A stretch of 64,000 bases of DNA from Pantoea rodasii (GCF_002095465.1 NZ_MLFP01000009.1:114600-178599), one strand, 5' to 3'. Shown: positions 34,756 to 46,472, counted from the first letter of the stretch. Notes: generated from the sequence alone by a model not told the origin. Translations and numbers: made by a program.

Positions 34756-34980
34756 AAGGGCACCCTGCTTATGGCCGAAGCACCTCTGCGGCTGCCGGGC
34801 TATCCGCAGCGCAGAGGCTTTTACGTTGGGCCAGGAGACAGTCGCATGGATGCGACTGTCAGTTCGGGTTGGCCAGGACGACCTTACCCGAACGATCCGT
34901 AGGCACGACGTGGAAGCCGATGGCACCGCGTCAGCGGCGCGAGGACGGCCCGGCAGCCGCAGAGGTGCTGCGGCCCACAC
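34756..34980. repeat. Long structured intergenic element (GTTAAAAAGGGCAC family)
   Basis: After a GTGTTGTTAAAAAGGGCAC lead shared with 26080-26095, arms at 34773-34800 and 34948-34975 pair at 27 of 28 positions. Inside are GACAGTCGCA/TGCGACTGTC (34837-34860), GTTCGGGT/ACCCGAAC (34862-34893) and GGCTT..ACGT with ACGT..AAGCC (34816-34827 and about 34908-34918). The loop start is nearly identical to that of the short element at 26106-26194, which lacks the inner 100 or so bases. No coding potential is evident. It lies between a LysR gene and an MFS gene that converge on it. Confidence 0.75.
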
Positions 34981-35002
34981 CACCGCACAAAGCAAAAGGG
35001 CG

Positions 35003-36238
35003 TTACACCCCGCTCTCATGCGCAAACGTAATCGACTTTCTCCGTGCATCGCGCACCGCGATACCATGAATCAGCAAGCCCAACACCGCCAGAATCGCAC
35101 CGACCCAACCGGTTGACTGCCAGCCAAGTCCGGCAGAAATGGTCACGCCACCCAGCCATGCGCCGAGCGCATTCGCCAGGTTAAACGCTGAGTGATTCAA
35201 CGCCGCCGCCATGGTCTGCGCATCGCCCGCCACATCCATCAAACGGATTTGCAGCACACTCGCCAGCGCCACCATGGTACCGACCAGCATCACATTAAGT
35301 GAACCCGCAAATGCATAGTGCGCGGTAAACACAAAGGCACTCAACACCAGCACCGACCAAATCAGCACGATACGGATAGTCTTCTCCAGCCCGCGATCCG
35401 CCAGACGACCACCCACCACGTTGCCGATAATCATGCCGAGCCCAAACAACGCCAGCACCGCCGGGATCCAGCTCACCGGCATCTGCGCCAGTTCGGTCAG
35501 CGTGGGTTTCACATAGCTGAACACCGAGAAAAGCCCGCCGCTGCCGATCGCGCCGATTGCCAGCGTCAGCAGGACCTGCTTACGTGTTAATGCAGACAGC
35601 TCACGCAACGGGCTGGCATTTTTATCCCCGGCCACGTTAGGCACCCACATGCCAACCAATACCATCGTTAGCAACGCCAGCACCCCCACAATGGCAAAAG
35701 CTTCGCGCCAGCCAAATATCTGACCAATCGCCGTCACCGCTGGCACGCCGAGCAGATTCGCGATGGTCAATCCAAACAGCACCATCGACACTGCCTGGGC
35801 ACGCTTTTTACGCTCGACTAAACCGGCCGCCACCAGCGCCGCCACGCCGAAGAAAGTGCCGTGCGGGAAACCGGCGAGGAAACGCGCCAGCAGCATCGAG
35901 TAGTAGCCCGGCGCCACCGAACTCAGCAGGTTGCCTACCGCAAACAGCCCCATCAATGTCATCAGGAAGTTACGACGAGAAGCACGAGCGCCGAGGACCG
36001 CCAGCAGCGGTGCGCCGATCACTACGCCAAGCGCATAAATACTGATTAGATGGCCTGCGGAAGGAATCGAGACGTTGAGGCCTTTCGCGGCATCGGGCAG
36101 CAGGCCCATAATAACGAATTCGCCGGTACCAATGGCAAAGCCGCCGGTGCCAAGTGCAAACAGCGCTTTCAACACGCTGGCGCGCGGCAGCGGTGCCTCG
36201 TCCAGCAGCTCGTTAAGTTGTGGTTGAATGGATGACAT
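35003..36238 (-). CDS. MFS transporter, DHA1 sugar-efflux/drug type (AraJ/YdhP-like)
   Basis: 411 residues, twelve membrane segments. GTGEFVIMGLLPDAAKGLNVSI and ISIYALGVVIGAPLLAVLGAR match the AraJ/YdhP/SotB-type exporters. I start at MSSIQPQLNELLDEAPL, the first ATG; a TTG ten codons upstream is open but has no ribosome site. The substrate is unknown. It stands alone, and its 3' end touches the structured element. Confidence 0.88.
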   Translation of the reverse strand: MSSIQPQLNELLDEAPLPRASVLKALFALGTGGFAIGTGEFVIMGLLPDAAKGLNVSIPSAGHLISIYALGVVIGAPLLAVLGARASRRNFLMTLMGLFAVGNLLSSVAPGYYSMLLARFLAGFPHGTFFGVAALVAAGLVERKKRAQAVSMVLFGLTIANLLGVPAVTAIGQIFGWREAFAIVGVLALLTMVLVGMWVPNVAGDKNASPLRELSALTRKQVLLTLAIGAIGSGGLFSVFSYVKPTLTELAQMPVSWIPAVLALFGLGMIIGNVVGGRLADRGLEKTIRIVLIWSVLVLSAFVFTAHYAFAGSLNVMLVGTMVALASVLQIRLMDVAGDAQTMAAALNHSAFNLANALGAWLGGVTISAGLGWQSTGWVGAILAVLGLLIHGIAVRDARRKSITFAHESGV

Positions 36239-36468
36239 GTTGTTCCAGGAACGCAGATGAAAATTCAATCACAATCGTGGCTGCATTGAGCGCAGTCATC
36301 GTTGAGACTGAAAGGATTTAGCCGCGCATGATACCCGATTTAGATGAAATTTCGATGGCGGAGAATTATGTGGCTGCTAATTAATACGGAATTAACCGCC
36401 CTGCGCCTGTCACGGCGCAAAGCATGAGGCCGAGCGCCGGGTATCTTCACTGGCGTCGTTGCAGATTA

Positions 36469-37404
36469 TTAAGCGACCTGACGCGCCAGCAGCGCCGCAC
36501 CCATCATCCCGCCGTTATGGGCAAACGCGCCCGGTACCACCAGCGGATGTGTTGTACGTCGCAATACATAGCGCTGTACGTGATCGTTGAGCGCGTTAAT
36601 TAACAGGGTCACCGAGGCTAATCCGCCGCCCACCGCCACCAGCGAAGCACCGGTGATATTAATGGTGTAGGCCAGCGGCTGACTCACCAATTCCAACCAC
36701 ACCAGAATGGTGTGCTGTGCCTGTGCATCCTGCTGCTGCCAACCCTGAATAATATCAATGCTGCTAAGACTCACCTGATGCAAAGTGCGATGGAGATTCT
36801 CTAGCCCGCGCGCGCCGCCGTAGCTATCCAGGCAACCTTTTTGCCCGCAGGGACACGTCTGGCGCGGCAGCCGAACCGTTTCGCCCTCGATATCGATTTC
36901 GGTGAGCGTAATCGGACCATGTCCCCACTCACCCGTCAGGCCATTTTGGCCGGTAATAATGCGGCCATCAGCCACCAAACCGCCGCCGACACCGGAACCG
37001 AGAATCGCGCCAAACACCACTTTATGCCCTTTTCCCACCCCGGCCTGCGCTTCAGCCAGCGTGAAACAGTCGGCATCGTTATGCACGATCACTTTGCGAT
37101 GCAGCAACTCACCCAGCGCCAGGCTGAGATTGCGTTGATGAAACGCCGGAATATTGCTGGCAAATATCTCACCGGTATCCGGTGCGACAATACCTGCGGT
37201 AGAAATCGCCAGCGGCGAATCCGCGGTGAAATACGTCTGATGCTGTTCGATCATGCGGCTGATTAGCGCAATAAACTCCGGCCAGCTGTCAGCAGGGATT
37301 TTTTGCTGATCGAGTATCGTTAACTGCTGCTGCGCATCCATCACGCCCAGTTTCACGAATGAACCGCCCAGATCGAGGCAGATCACTGCTGGTGTTGTAC
37401 TCAT
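36469..37404 (-). CDS. ROK-family sugar kinase
   Basis: 311 residues. The phosphate loop DLGGSFVKLGV, HNDADCFTLAEAQAG (catalytic Asp), EWGHGPI and the zinc motif CPCGQKGC are all present, and there is no N-terminal DNA-binding domain, so it is a kinase and not a regulator. Its start overlaps the end of the second permease gene (ATGA). Its presence with peptide-type ABC genes and an M81 peptidase suggests the imported compound carries an amino sugar or glucose-like part. The true substrate is unknown. Confidence 0.87.
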   Translation of the reverse strand: MSTTPAVICLDLGGSFVKLGVMDAQQQLTILDQQKIPADSWPEFIALISRMIEQHQTYFTADSPLAISTAGIVAPDTGEIFASNIPAFHQRNLSLALGELLHRKVIVHNDADCFTLAEAQAGVGKGHKVVFGAILGSGVGGGLVADGRIITGQNGLTGEWGHGPITLTEIDIEGETVRLPRQTCPCGQKGCLDSYGGARGLENLHRTLHQVSLSSIDIIQGWQQQDAQAQHTILVWLELVSQPLAYTINITGASLVAVGGGLASVTLLINALNDHVQRYVLRRTTHPLVVPGAFAHNGGMMGAALLARQVA

Positions 37405-38267
37405 AAACGTTTATCCATCACATCACGCAGGCCGTCGCCCAGTACATTAAAGCCGAGCACAGTAATCAAAATCGCCAGTCCTGGAAACAGCGACACGTAG
37501 ATATTTAACCCGAGAAAGTTGCGGCCATCGCTCATCATGGTGCCCCATTCCGGCATCGGCGGTTGCACGCCCAACCCGAGAAACGACAGGCTGGCCGCCG
37601 ACAGCACCACCGCACCGGCCGTTAACGTTGACTGCACAATCAGCGGGCCGATTGCGTTGCGTAGAATGTAATGGGTGATGATGCGCGGATAGCGCACGCC
37701 CAGCATATGCGCCGCTTCGATGTACTCCATGTTCTTCAGGCCGAGCGTCAGGTTACGGCTGAGGCGTGCATAAACCGGAATCGAGAACAGCGATATCGCG
37801 ATCAGCATATTCGTCAGGCCTTCGCCGAGCACACTGACAATCAGGATGGCGAGGACAATGCCCGGAAAGGCAAAGATGATGTCCATCACCCACATAATCA
37901 GCGCATCGAGTTTCCGTCCCGCCAGACCGGAAATGATGCCGAGCGGAATGCCAATCACCATCGAAATCGCCACGCTCAGGCAGACCTCAAACAGCGTGAT
38001 GCGTGCGCCGTAAATCACACGGGAAAAGATGTCGCGTCCGTAATCATCGGTGCCAAACCAGTGCGCCGCAGACGGAGCCTGCAAGGTGTTCAGCAAATCC
38101 TGTTCAATCGGATCCCAATGGGTGAGCAGCGGTGCCAACACCGCCGCCAGCACCACCAGCAATACTAATCCACCGCCAATGGTGATCGAGGGATTGTTCA
38201 GCAGGAAGCGCAGAAACTGACGATGGCGTGACCGCGCAGGCAGCAAAGAGGTATCGAGGCCGTTCAT
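37401..38267 (-). CDS. ABC transporter permease, DppC/OppC type
   Basis: 288 residues with six membrane segments. HWFGTDDYGRDIFSRVIYGARI is the typical DppC lead, and the EAAxxxG loop is EAAHMLGVRYPRIITHYIL. It pairs with the DppB-like permease whose stop it abuts. The start MNGLDTSLLPARSRHRQFLR overlaps the preceding gene's end by one base. Confidence 0.92.
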   Translation of the reverse strand: MNGLDTSLLPARSRHRQFLRFLLNNPSITIGGGLVLLVVLAAVLAPLLTHWDPIEQDLLNTLQAPSAAHWFGTDDYGRDIFSRVIYGARITLFEVCLSVAISMVIGIPLGIISGLAGRKLDALIMWVMDIIFAFPGIVLAILIVSVLGEGLTNMLIAISLFSIPVYARLSRNLTLGLKNMEYIEAAHMLGVRYPRIITHYILRNAIGPLIVQSTLTAGAVVLSAASLSFLGLGVQPPMPEWGTMMSDGRNFLGLNIYVSLFPGLAILITVLGFNVLGDGLRDVMDKRL

Positions 38268-39187
38268 CAGTCGAACCTTATTTTGGGATTGAGCAGGCCA
38301 ATCAAGATTTCACCCAGCAGATTCATCAGCACCACGCCAATCACCGCCACCAGCGTGACGCCCTGAATCACCGGATAATCGCGGTATTTCACCGAGTCCA
38401 CCAGCAGACGGCCAATGCCCGGCCAGTTGAACACCGATTCCGTTACCACCGCGCCGCCAATCAGGCTGCCGAAGTTGAGTGCCACGATAGTCACAATCGG
38501 GATGAGCGCATTGCGCAGCGCGTGTTTCCAGTGGATATTCGCCGAGGACAAGCCCTTGGCTTTGGCGGTACGAATGTAATCCTGGCTCAACACATCCAAC
38601 ATGCTGGAGCGCGTCATACGGGCGATCATCGCCATCGGCAAAATCGCCAGCGTGACGGTGGGCATCACGTAGTTTTTCCATGAGTCCGCGCCCAGCAGCG
38701 GCAGCCATCCCAACTCCACCGCAAAGTAGTTCATCGCCAGCAGTGCCAGCCAGAAGTTAGCAATCGACGCGCCCGCAATGGTCAGTACCATTACGATTTG
38801 ATCGGGAATCCGCTGGCGATAGATCGCCCCGGTCATGCCCGCAGGCACGCCGATGGCAATCGCCAGCAGATAGGCCAGCGCCGCCAGCGACAGGGTGTAA
38901 GGCAAACGCTCACTGATTTCGGTGATCACCGGACGCTGGGACTGCAAAGATGCACCCAGATTGCCGTGCAGTGCTTCGGTAGCAAATTTAACGTATTGCA
39001 CCGGCAACGGCTGATCTAACCCGAGGCGGATGCGCATGTTATCCACGGCTTCCTGCGGCGCTTCCGGCCCCGCCATCAGGCGCGCCGGATCGCCCGGCAG
39101 CGCGCGGATGGCGATGAAGACGATGATCGAGACGCCGAATATAATCAGCGGCAGCGAGAGCATCTTTTTCGCAACGTACGCTTTCAT
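38267..39187 (-). CDS. ABC transporter permease, DppB/OppB type
   Basis: 306 residues, six membrane segments. It begins with a short helix and RALPGDPARLMAGPEAP, as in DppB. The cytoplasmic loop RTAKAKGLSSANIHWKHALRNALIPI carries the ATPase contact. It starts three bases after the binding protein stop. Confidence 0.92.
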   Translation of the reverse strand: MKAYVAKKMLSLPLIIFGVSIIVFIAIRALPGDPARLMAGPEAPQEAVDNMRIRLGLDQPLPVQYVKFATEALHGNLGASLQSQRPVITEISERLPYTLSLAALAYLLAIAIGVPAGMTGAIYRQRIPDQIVMVLTIAGASIANFWLALLAMNYFAVELGWLPLLGADSWKNYVMPTVTLAILPMAMIARMTRSSMLDVLSQDYIRTAKAKGLSSANIHWKHALRNALIPIVTIVALNFGSLIGGAVVTESVFNWPGIGRLLVDSVKYRDYPVIQGVTLVAVIGVVLMNLLGEILIGLLNPKIRFD

Positions 39188-39190
39188 CTA

Positions 39191-40726
39191 TCAGTTCTTC
39201 ACTGCGTCACGAACCACAATCTGCCCACCCGGTTGCAGGGTGACGCCGCTGATATTCTTGCGCGTGGCGTAGAGATCATCCTGATAAAACAGCAGCACCT
39301 GCGGAGCCAGTCCGCTGATCTGTTTCTGCGCCTGGAAATAGAGATCCTTGCGCTTGGCATCGTCGAGCGTGGAGGCGGCGCTGTCGATCAGATCATCGGT
39401 TTGCTTATCGCTAAAGAAGCCAAGGTTCGCTCCGCCCGGTGCAAAGCTGGCGCTGTGATACAGCGGACGCAGCTGCAAATCGGAACCGTATAAGCCAGAT
39501 GACCACGACGCCAGCACCGCGTCAGTGCCCTGTTGGGCTTTTTCTTTGGCGTCCGCAAACGCGGCTTTAGCCCAGACACCGCTCTCCATCTGGCGAACTG
39601 TGAGTTTTACACCGATCTTGCCCCACAGCCCCTGTAAAACCTGGGCCGTGCGCGCGTCCGGTGCCTGCACCGCAATCGACATGCTGAAGCCATCGGCATA
39701 GCCTGCCGCTTTCAGCAGATCTTTGGCTTTCTGCACGTCGTACGGGTAATCCTTCAGGTTCTTGTCATAATTGGCATCAACCGGTGCCAGTGAAGCATTG
39801 GCCGGTTGCGCATAACCAAACATGATCGCTTTGACCAACGCCTGCTGGTCAGTGGCAAAATTCAGCGCCTGGCGCACGCGCACATCGCTCAATGCTTTGC
39901 TTTGGGTATTGAGATCTACCCAGAAAACGGCCGCGCCCGGCGACTGTTTTAAAATAACGTTGGCGTTATTTTTGAGCATGCCTGCAAATTGTGGCGGAAC
40001 CGGGTTAATAATATCGACCTGCCCCGATTGTAGCGCCATATTCATGACCGAAGGTTCACTGCTCCACGTCCATTTAATTTCGTCTGGACCGGCTGATTTA
40101 CCCCAATAATCGCTGTTCTTTTTTTCCAGTACGAATTCGCCGGATTTATACTGCTCCAGCTTATAAGGTCCGGTGCCGTCGGCTTTATTATTGATGCTGC
40201 CCGCTTTATCTGCCGTTGGGCTAACCATTAATCCCGGCCCCGAGGCCAGCACGGTTAAAAATGCCGGATTAATTTTCTTCAGCTGGAATTCAACCGTTAA
40301 GTCATCGGTTTTCTTCACACCCTGAATAAAGGTGCGGACTTTTCCACTGCCCGCCAGACCGCGTTTGGTATCCAAATGGCGCTGGAAGTTTTCTACCACC
40401 GCATCCGCGTTAAACGGTGTGCCGTCGTGGAATTTTACGTTAGGGCGTAATTTAAAGGTCCAGTTGAGTCCGCTGCTGTCAGCACTCCAGGACAGCGCCA
40501 ATGCGGGAATAATCTTGCCGTCATCACCCAAACGCGTCAGGCCTTCATACATCGGGTCCAGCACCGTGCCGGTGAAGGTGGCCGTCTGGTTGCCCGGATC
40601 CATGCTGCGTGGCGGTTCGTTTTGCATAATCACCAGCTGGCTGGCCAATGCCGCCGAGCTTGCCAGTGACGCCAGGATACAACCGGCCAGCGTCAGTACC
40701 TTGAAATGCTTAAATGTGCTTTGCAT
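39191..40726 (-). CDS. ABC transporter substrate-binding protein, DppA/OppA (cluster C) type
   Basis: 511 residues with signal peptide (MQSTFKHFKVLTLAGCILAS to SSAALA). Family landmarks are MYEGLTRLGDDGKIIPALALSW, FKLRPNVKFHDGTPFNADAVVENFQR and the DVRVRQALNFATD block. I start at the ATG preceded by GAGGGCC; upstream codons are open but not part of a signal peptide. It is the first gene of the minus-strand half of the locus. Cluster C proteins bind peptides, nickel, opines or glycosides, so the substrate stays open. Confidence 0.9.
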   Translation of the reverse strand: MQSTFKHFKVLTLAGCILASLASSAALASQLVIMQNEPPRSMDPGNQTATFTGTVLDPMYEGLTRLGDDGKIIPALALSWSADSSGLNWTFKLRPNVKFHDGTPFNADAVVENFQRHLDTKRGLAGSGKVRTFIQGVKKTDDLTVEFQLKKINPAFLTVLASGPGLMVSPTADKAGSINNKADGTGPYKLEQYKSGEFVLEKKNSDYWGKSAGPDEIKWTWSSEPSVMNMALQSGQVDIINPVPPQFAGMLKNNANVILKQSPGAAVFWVDLNTQSKALSDVRVRQALNFATDQQALVKAIMFGYAQPANASLAPVDANYDKNLKDYPYDVQKAKDLLKAAGYADGFSMSIAVQAPDARTAQVLQGLWGKIGVKLTVRQMESGVWAKAAFADAKEKAQQGTDAVLASWSSGLYGSDLQLRPLYHSASFAPGGANLGFFSDKQTDDLIDSAASTLDDAKRKDLYFQAQKQISGLAPQVLLFYQDDLYATRKNISGVTLQPGGQIVVRDAVKN

Positions 40727-40926
40727 GAAGGCCCTCAATGAATCATTGATCGTTCGGTGAAATAACCTCGCTATATAAGGCACACTCTCTAAACAAAAGC
40801 CAAGACGTTGGTTCATATATTTTACTTATAGTTAGATCTGCGTTCAAAAAATTAACTAAATAACGTTGTATTTGTTTTCTGGCCTGATTATTGTCAGGCC
40901 ATACCGCTATTGCAGTGAGAAGCCAA

Positions 40927-42060
40927 ATGCTCAATGCCCATCAGCAACAAATTCTGCGCCTGCTTATTGCCGCGCACGGCATGAGCCGCACCGCTATTGC
41001 AGAAAAAATGAAATTGAGTAAAGCCGCGATTAGTACGCTGGTGAAAGAGATGCTCAATGCCGGATTGCTGGAAGAGAGCATGCCGGAATCCAGCGGTCAG
41101 GGTCGTCCGTCGGTGTTGTTAAAAATGCGCGCTGACAGCGCCTATTTTCTCGGTGCATCGCTACTCGGCGAGCAGGTGATTTTAGTCCTCATCGACATGC
41201 ACGGACTGGTACTGGCGAGCACCCATATGCCACTCGATGCAGATCCGCAGCAACTGAGCATGGCATTAGCCGCGGCCATTCCGGATTTGATCGCAGAGAA
41301 AGGGATTTCAGCCGACCAGCTGATTGGTTTGGGCGTCACACTCTCCGGTTTTGTCGATGAAAATCAGGCGATTTGCGTGCAGTCAGCGCTGTTAGGCTGG
41401 AAAAATATTCCGTTGGCCGAAATGTTAAAACAGCAAACCGGACTCGACGTATCGCTGGAGAACGATGCCAAGGCGCTGGCGGTGAGTGAGAAGATCTTCG
41501 GCGTGGCGAAAAAAGCCCGCAACTTCACGCTGATCTCGCACGGTGACGGCATCGGTTCTGCGCACTTCTTCCAGGGACAGCTGCATCGCGGCGCGCACGG
41601 CGGGGCGGGTGAAATCGCCCACTGCACCATCGAGCCCGGCGGACGTCCTTGTCGCTGCGGCAAACGCGGTTGCCTGGATACCCTCGCCTCGCTGACCGCC
41701 ATTCGTGAAAGCGTGCGCGATAAAGCATTGGGGAGCCAGTCCATCGCCGAACTGGAAACGCTGGCGGTGAAAGGCAACAGTGCCGCCATCGCCATTTTGC
41801 ATCAGGCCGGCCACGCGCTGGGGCTTTCTATCGCCAACATTATTCAGATGAACGATCCCGAACTGATCGTCATCGCCCATCAACCCGATGCTTTTGACGG
41901 CCTACTGAAAACCGTGGTGATGCAATCCATTGATAGCCACGTATTGCCCTCCATCATGGGCAAAACCCCGATTTCCAGCATCGTGATCAACGAGCAGAGC
42001 TGGGCGCGCGCCGCGGCAAGCGTCGCGGCATATCGATTCATCATTCAATTACCTGACTAG
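40927..42060 (+). CDS. ROK-family transcriptional regulator (NagC/XylR type)
   Basis: 377 residues. The N-terminal winged helix (AHGMSRTAIAEKMKLSKAAI STLVKEML in two parts) is followed by a ROK domain with zinc motif CRCGKRGC. It is divergent from the binding-protein gene, 200 bases away, and upstream of the M81 peptidase by ten bases, so it probably controls both halves of the locus. ATG 40927 is the first in frame that suits the helix-turn-helix; the open frame above it is short. Confidence 0.88.
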   Translation: MLNAHQQQILRLLIAAHGMSRTAIAEKMKLSKAAISTLVKEMLNAGLLEESMPESSGQGRPSVLLKMRADSAYFLGASLLGEQVILVLIDMHGLVLASTHMPLDADPQQLSMALAAAIPDLIAEKGISADQLIGLGVTLSGFVDENQAICVQSALLGWKNIPLAEMLKQQTGLDVSLENDAKALAVSEKIFGVAKKARNFTLISHGDGIGSAHFFQGQLHRGAHGGAGEIAHCTIEPGGRPCRCGKRGCLDTLASLTAIRESVRDKALGSQSIAELETLAVKGNSAAIAILHQAGHALGLSIANIIQMNDPELIVIAHQPDAFDGLLKTVVMQSIDSHVLPSIMGKTPISSIVINEQSWARAAASVAAYRFIIQLPD

Positions 42061-42070
42061 CGGAGGCTGT

Positions 42071-43509
42071 ATGCGCATTGCTTTTGGTGGCATTCATACT
42101 GAGTGCAGTACATATAACCCGGTGCTGAACTACGCTGGCGACTTCCGCATCGTGCGCGGTAACGACCTGCTGACCAACCCCTACTTTGCTTTCCTGCAGG
42201 ATTACGATGCGGAGTTTCTGCCGACCTTCCACGCGCGCGCTATCGCCGGTGGTCCGGTGGCGCGCGTCACCTATGATGACTTCAAGCAGGATTTCCTCAG
42301 CCGTTTGCAATCTCAGCTGCCGGTGGACGGCGTTTACCTCGCGATGCATGGCGCGGTGTATGTCGAAGGGATGGAAGATGCCGAGGGCGATTGGATCACC
42401 GCCACCCGTGAATTGGTCGGCCCGGATTGCCCGATTACCGTGAGTTACGATCTGCATGGCAACGTGACGCAGCGCATCATTGATGCCATCGACATGTTCT
42501 CCACCTATCGCACGGCACCGCACATTGATGTGGAAGAAACCATGCGTCGCTCGGTATCGATGCTGGTGAAAAGCCTGCAAACCGGCGTGAAACCCGGTGT
42601 GATTTGGGCACCGATTCCGGTGGTGCTGCCCGGTGAACGCACCAGTACCGAAGATGAACCGGCAAAAAGCTTGTACGAGCGTCTGCCGGGCATCAATGCC
42701 ATCGACCACATATGGGATGCGTCGCTGATGGTCGGCTATGTCTGGGCCGATGAACCGCGCGCCACGGCGGCGGCGATCATGACCGGCACCGATGCTGATG
42801 TGTTATCAGAACAGGCAGCAAAACTGGCGTTGGCCTACTGGCAGGCTCGCGACGAGTTTGTTTTCGGCTGCGTCACCGGCAGCACTGAAGAGTGCGTGAA
42901 AATGGCCATCGCCAGCGAAACTGCACCGGTGATTTTGGCCGATTCGGGCGATAACCCGACGGGTGGCGGCGTGGGCGATCGCGCCAATCTGCTGGCCGAA
43001 TTGATCCGTCAGGGCGCGCAGGATGTGATCGTCGCCGGGATAACGGATAAGCCTGCCACCGATGCCGCGTTTGCCGCTGGTGTCGGGGCGAAACTCACGC
43101 TCACGATCGGGGCCACACTCGATCCCGCTGGCGGCAAAGTTACCGCCGAATTTGAAGTGCTGCGGGTGAGTGATAATGCACGTTCATTAGCTAAACAGGC
43201 GCTGCTGAAAATCGGTGAGATCATCGTGGTGGTCGCCGATCGTCGTCGTCCTTATCACAATATCGCTGATTTTGAATTGCTGGGACTTCATCCCGCGCAG
43301 GCAAAAATTGTGGTGGTGAAGTCAGGTTATTTATCACCTGAACTGGCACCGCTCGCCAATCCTAACCTGATGGCGCTATCAGAAGGCGTGGTGGATCAGT
43401 ACGTTGAACGTCTGGCGCGTAAACGTAAACTGCAGCCCGCCTATCCTTTCGATACTGATTTTGATTTCCTGCCAGTCAGCACTCGTTCAGCGCGCTTTGT
43501 GGCGGCCAA

Positions 43510-43513
<4 letters not shown>
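42071..43513 (+). CDS. M81 family metallopeptidase (MlrC-like)
   Basis: 480 residues. M81 is the family of microcystinase C (MlrC). The expected metal-site sequences are GGIHTECSTYNP near the N-terminus, VYLAMHGAVYVEGMEDAEGD and TVSYDLHGNVTQ, each with a His or Asp of the proposed zinc site. The C-terminal domain has DSGDNPTGGGVGDRANLLAELI. It is encoded with an ABC transporter and a ROK kinase, so it likely cleaves an imported amide- or peptide-linked compound in the cytoplasm; there is no signal peptide. GGAGG lies seven bases before the ATG. It overlaps the ATPase gene as ATGA. Confidence 0.9.
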
Positions 43514-45300
<1,787 letters not shown>

Positions 45301-45378
45301 ACAGCCGCTGTATAGTAATCAGTGAAACTGCCCGTGAATTGCGGGCATCAAGTGCAACCGGATAAGGCGAGTGAGTCA

Positions 45379-45840
45379 TTAATAAATACCGAGTCCTTGG
45401 CTTAAATCAGCCAGTTCCTGCATAGCATTATTACTGTCACTTTCGCGCTGAGCTTTATAGCGCATCAGATCTGCAAAAAGCACACGGCGATGGCGGCCAG
45501 TTTTATGATATGGCAGCTTCCCTTCTTCCAGTAGTTTCACCATGTGAGGCCGTGAGACATTGAGGATATTGGCTGCTTCTTGTGTGGTTAATTCAGCATG
45601 AACCGGAACGACCTGCACCGCATTTCCTACGGCCAGTTCTCCCAAGATCTTCATTAACAACGTCAAAGCTGAGGTTGGCAACTCGATTGGGTGAGTTTCG
45701 TCGTTTGCATCCTGAATGGATATGACTTGTGTCTCCAGCATTGTGGAGAGAAAAGTCGCCAGTTCTCTTTGTCCACGCAAAGCGACCTCAATTTCCTTCT
45801 GAGCCGGAAGGCTGACATTGTCCAGAATTGAGTTTGTCAT
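45379..45840 (-). CDS. Excisionase-type helix-turn-helix protein, orphan antitoxin-like
   Basis: 153 residues. The MerR/excisionase-type DNA-binding part is LTTQEAANILNVSRPHMVKLLEEGKLPYHKTGRHRRV in two stretches (about 84-120). The N-terminal helical part resembles antitoxins paired with PIN-domain toxins, but no PIN gene lies on either side. I start at MTNSILDNVSLPAQKEIEVA with TGGAAA upstream; the open frame runs further but loses resemblance. Repeats of CGAAA at 45955-45993 lie in its promoter region and suit autoregulation. GC is lower than in the surrounding genes, a hint of transfer. Confidence 0.8.
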   Translation of the reverse strand: MTNSILDNVSLPAQKEIEVALRGQRELATFLSTMLETQVISIQDANDETHPIELPTSALTLLMKILGELAVGNAVQVVPVHAELTTQEAANILNVSRPHMVKLLEEGKLPYHKTGRHRRVLFADLMRYKAQRESDSNNAMQELADLSQGLGIY

Positions 45841-45954
45841 GAGTTTTTCCAGTGTCTTAGTTCGTGAGCTTTCAGTTTTCAATTTGTCAGTTAGTTGCGT
45901 TAAATCTTCATCATTTATCACTGTTGACTTAGCAGTCAGCGCTTTAATTCTAAT

Positions 45955-45993
45955 CGAAACAAACGAAACATACAACAAACGAAATAAACGAAA
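45955..45993 (-). promoter_or_regulatory. CGAAA direct repeats upstream of the excisionase-type gene
   Basis: CGAAA occurs at 45955, 45964, 45980 and 45989, three copies as AAACGAAA. Steps are 9, 16 and 9 bases, so there are two equal pairs. They lie 115 bases upstream of the start codon, between it and the acyltransferase gene. A paired-site operator for the encoded DNA-binding protein is likely. Confidence 0.55.
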
Positions 45994-46013
45994 CCATTTG
46001 TCTGTTCCACGCA

Positions 46014-46472
46014 CTATAACAACCGCAGTAAACGCGCCGGATTTCCGGCGTAAACACCCTTCTGCGTGATGTCTTTCGTCACCACACTGCCCGCGCCGAT
46101 GACCGCGCCATCGCAAATATTAACCGCCAAAATGCTCGCGCCGCTGCCAATAGAGACATTGTTACCCACCGTGATACGCGCCCAACTTTCTCGATCGGCA
46201 TTGGGTTGGCCATCACGGAACATATCGTTAGCGAACATCACGCCGTGACCAATAAAACAATTTTCACCGACGCTGACGTATTCACAAATAAAGGAGTGCG
46301 ACTGCACCTTCGTGCCACGTCCAATCACCGCATGTGCCTGGATTTCGACAAACGGGCCGATGAAAACATCGTCTTGTAGGGTGCAGCCATAAACATTTGC
46401 AGGCTGGTAAATCGTGACGTTGTTGCCGATTTCAACGTTTTTGACGGCGACTTCGCGTAGGTTTGGCTGCAT
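46014..46472 (-). CDS. Hexapeptide-repeat acyltransferase (left-handed beta-helix)
   Basis: 152 residues, with turns of the isoleucine-patch repeat throughout (VEIGNNVTIYQPANVYGCTL, FIGPFVEIQAHAVIGRGTKV, ITVGNNVSIGSGASILAVNI). It resembles the nucleotide-sugar amine N-acetyltransferases (WbbJ/PglD-like, with GHGVMFANDMFRDGQPN), which act on surface polysaccharide precursors. It follows the tautomerase gene by about 80 bases on the same strand, so it may share its transcript. The acceptor is unknown. Confidence 0.82.
   Translation of the reverse strand: MQPNLREVAVKNVEIGNNVTIYQPANVYGCTLQDDVFIGPFVEIQAHAVIGRGTKVQSHSFICEYVSVGENCFIGHGVMFANDMFRDGQPNADRESWARITVGNNVSIGSGASILAVNICDGAVIGAGSVVTKDITQKGVYAGNPARLLRLL

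Noticed and set aside
45841..46116. Longer start for the excisionase-type gene
   Set aside because: The extension crosses the CGAAA repeats and the end of the neighbouring gene and lacks any antitoxin similarity.
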